Below are positions 31,761 to 32,558 of a DNA stretch of 32,558 nucleotides, piece after piece. Origin of the DNA: Bacteroidota bacterium (GTDB taxonomy: Bacteria; Bacteroidota; Bacteroidia; Flavobacteriales_F; PHOS-HE28); NCBI GenBank assembly GCA_963169595.1, contig CAUJFM010000204.1, positions 1 through 32,558 of the forward strand, written 5' to 3'. A program made the position numbers and the translations under genes. Positions within the stretch are counted from its first letter, which is position 1. Each line of letters begins with the position of its first letter. The notes beneath the pieces were generated by a model. It was not told where the DNA came from and did no database searches. It saw only the letters and a program-made list of their open reading frames with translations.

Positions 31761-32558
31761 CTAGGGTGCGGGAGGCTCCTCCTTCTTCCGACGGGCGCTG
31801 ACGAACCGCCAGATGCCGGCCCCTGCGGCCGCGAGAGCGATGAACACCAGCTTGATGTTCTTCAGGATGAGCGCCAGGATACCGGCCTTGGCCAGCACCT
31901 TGCCGGCCACCAGACCGCCCACGGTCCAGGCCGCCACCTCGTCCACGCTGCTATCGAACTCCTCGTAGGTGTAGCCGGGGTTGAACGAGGCCATGTCGAG
32001 CACCGCAGGGATATTGGTCTTCACCTCCTCCAGCGCCTCCATCCCGGCCACCGCGTTGAGCACCAGCACACCCTTCCGGCCCAGCACGCGCACATTGTAG
32101 TTCAGCGTGTTGCCCTCGGCCTCCTCGGCGTGCAGCTCCTTGGCCCAGTGCAGCACCTTGCGCTCCTTGTCGTAGTAAGGCGGGGCAGCCCAGCCGATGA
32201 GGTCCAGTGTGCCATAGCCTTCCTCCTTCCGCTGCTGGTTCTCCGCCACATCGTCCTCCTTCATCGTGGTGAGCAGCTCATCGTAATTGATGTCGTCCGC
32301 ATCGGCATCGCTCACGTAGCCCATGGCATCGTACTCGACCACGAAGGCATACGTATGGTCAAGCACGGTGGAGTTCGCCGGGAAGATCATCCCCAGCACG
32401 CTCTCTGCGACACCGGGCGGGTTCTCCCACAGGTCCACGATCACCTCGCGGCTCTGGGGCGCATCCAGGAACTTGAACCCTTCGGGCACGTTGAGGCTGG
32501 CCACGCCATCCGCCAGATCGACCTTGCCGCTGACGAAGGTGTAGCGCGTGTTGATGGA
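31761..32558 (-). CDS. DUF2167 membrane protein (partial, N-terminus outside window)
   Basis: The frame is open to the window end, so the N-terminus and probably a signal peptide are missing; 265 codons are visible. DUF2167 hallmarks are GYVSDADADDINYDELLTTM and LDLIGWAAPPYYDKERKVLH, then LHWAKELHAEE. The C-terminal part has hydrophobic helix-forming stretches with VGGLVAGKVLAKAGILALIL and NIKLVFIALAAAGAGIWRFV, followed by the basic tail SARRKKEEPPAP, so a periplasmic domain with a C-terminal anchor is likely. Function of the family is unknown. It precedes ade by about 80 nt with a candidate ade promoter between, so it may or may not share a transcript. Confidence 0.88.
   Translation of the reverse strand, partial: SINTRYTFVSGKVDLADGVASLNVPEGFKFLDAPQSREVIVDLWENPPGVAESVLGMIFPANSTVLDHTYAFVVEYDAMGYVSDADADDINYDELLTTMKEDDVAENQQRKEEGYGTLDLIGWAAPPYYDKERKVLHWAKELHAEEAEGNTLNYNVRVLGRKGVLVLNAVAGMEALEEVKTNIPAVLDMASFNPGYTYEEFDSSVDEVAAWTVGGLVAGKVLAKAGILALILKNIKLVFIALAAAGAGIWRFVSARRKKEEPPAP

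Noticed and set aside
30050..31801. Plus-strand open frame (583 codons) opposite ade
   Set aside because: Antisense to an intact adenine deaminase; His/Gly/Val-rich shadow.

Overview
The window comes from a GC-rich member of the Bacteroidota, probably a high-GC Flavobacteriales-type lineage; this is inferred from the sequence, not searched. The pointers are gene starts preceded by the Bacteroidota sigma-factor -7 box TAnnTTTG (or close variants) rather than an E. coli TATAAT box, a zinc-free L36 of the Bacteroidota type, an 89-residue zinc-free S14, few Shine-Dalgarno sequences, rplQ followed by carA and eno, and a DUF6089-type outer-membrane protein. No mobile element, CRISPR array or phage gene was found. 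Long antisense open frames are everywhere and are byproducts of the high GC content.

Region 1 (1-2003, minus strand): carA (carbamoyl-phosphate synthase small subunit), then eno (enolase, cut by the window edge) 12 nt further on. They lie behind a strong intrinsic terminator (2099-2124) that ends the ribosomal operon, so they probably have their own promoter.

Region 2 (2145-20101, minus strand): one 18-kb tandem array of 33 genes merging the str, S10, spc and alpha operons: rpsL-rpsG-fusA-rpsJ-rplC-rplD-rplW-rplB-rpsS-rplV-rpsC-rplP-rpmC-rpsQ-rplN-rplX-rplE-rpsN-rpsH-rplF-rplR-rpsE-rpmD-rplO-secY-map-infA-rpmJ-rpsM-rpsK-rpsD-rpoA-rplQ. tuf is absent. Most gaps are under 27 nt or are overlaps. 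The only four gaps over 30 nt (rpmD-rpsE, map-infA, rpsK-rpsD, rpoA-rplQ) each hold a perfect or near-perfect hairpin; two of these share a GTAGGGRCG edge resembling a dispersed REP-like palindrome. The str leader also contains a hairpin.

Region 3 (20102-23830, plus strand): a 308-bp divergent intergenic region, then a Fic-fold protein whose catalytic motif is degenerate (Arg in place of the catalytic His, Ala in place of Asp/Glu), then a UvrD/PcrA-type helicase with its -7 box almost on top of its start codon.

Region 4 (23903-25534, minus): a DUF6089-type outer-membrane beta-barrel protein and a TrmH/SpoU-family RNA 2'-O-methyltransferase. mutS (plus) diverges from the latter and is followed by tRNA-Gly(GCC), a terminator-like hairpin, tRNA-Leu(TAA) and a short glutamyl-Q-tRNA(Asp)-synthetase-like gene.

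Region 5 (29406-32558, minus): adenine deaminase (ade), translationally coupled to a lipoprotein with a DUF4190-like membrane tail, and upstream of them a DUF2167 membrane protein that runs off the window.

The window is mainly core housekeeping DNA. The most unusual items are the degenerate Fic protein, the intercistronic hairpins of the ribosomal array, and predicted near-leaderless promoters.
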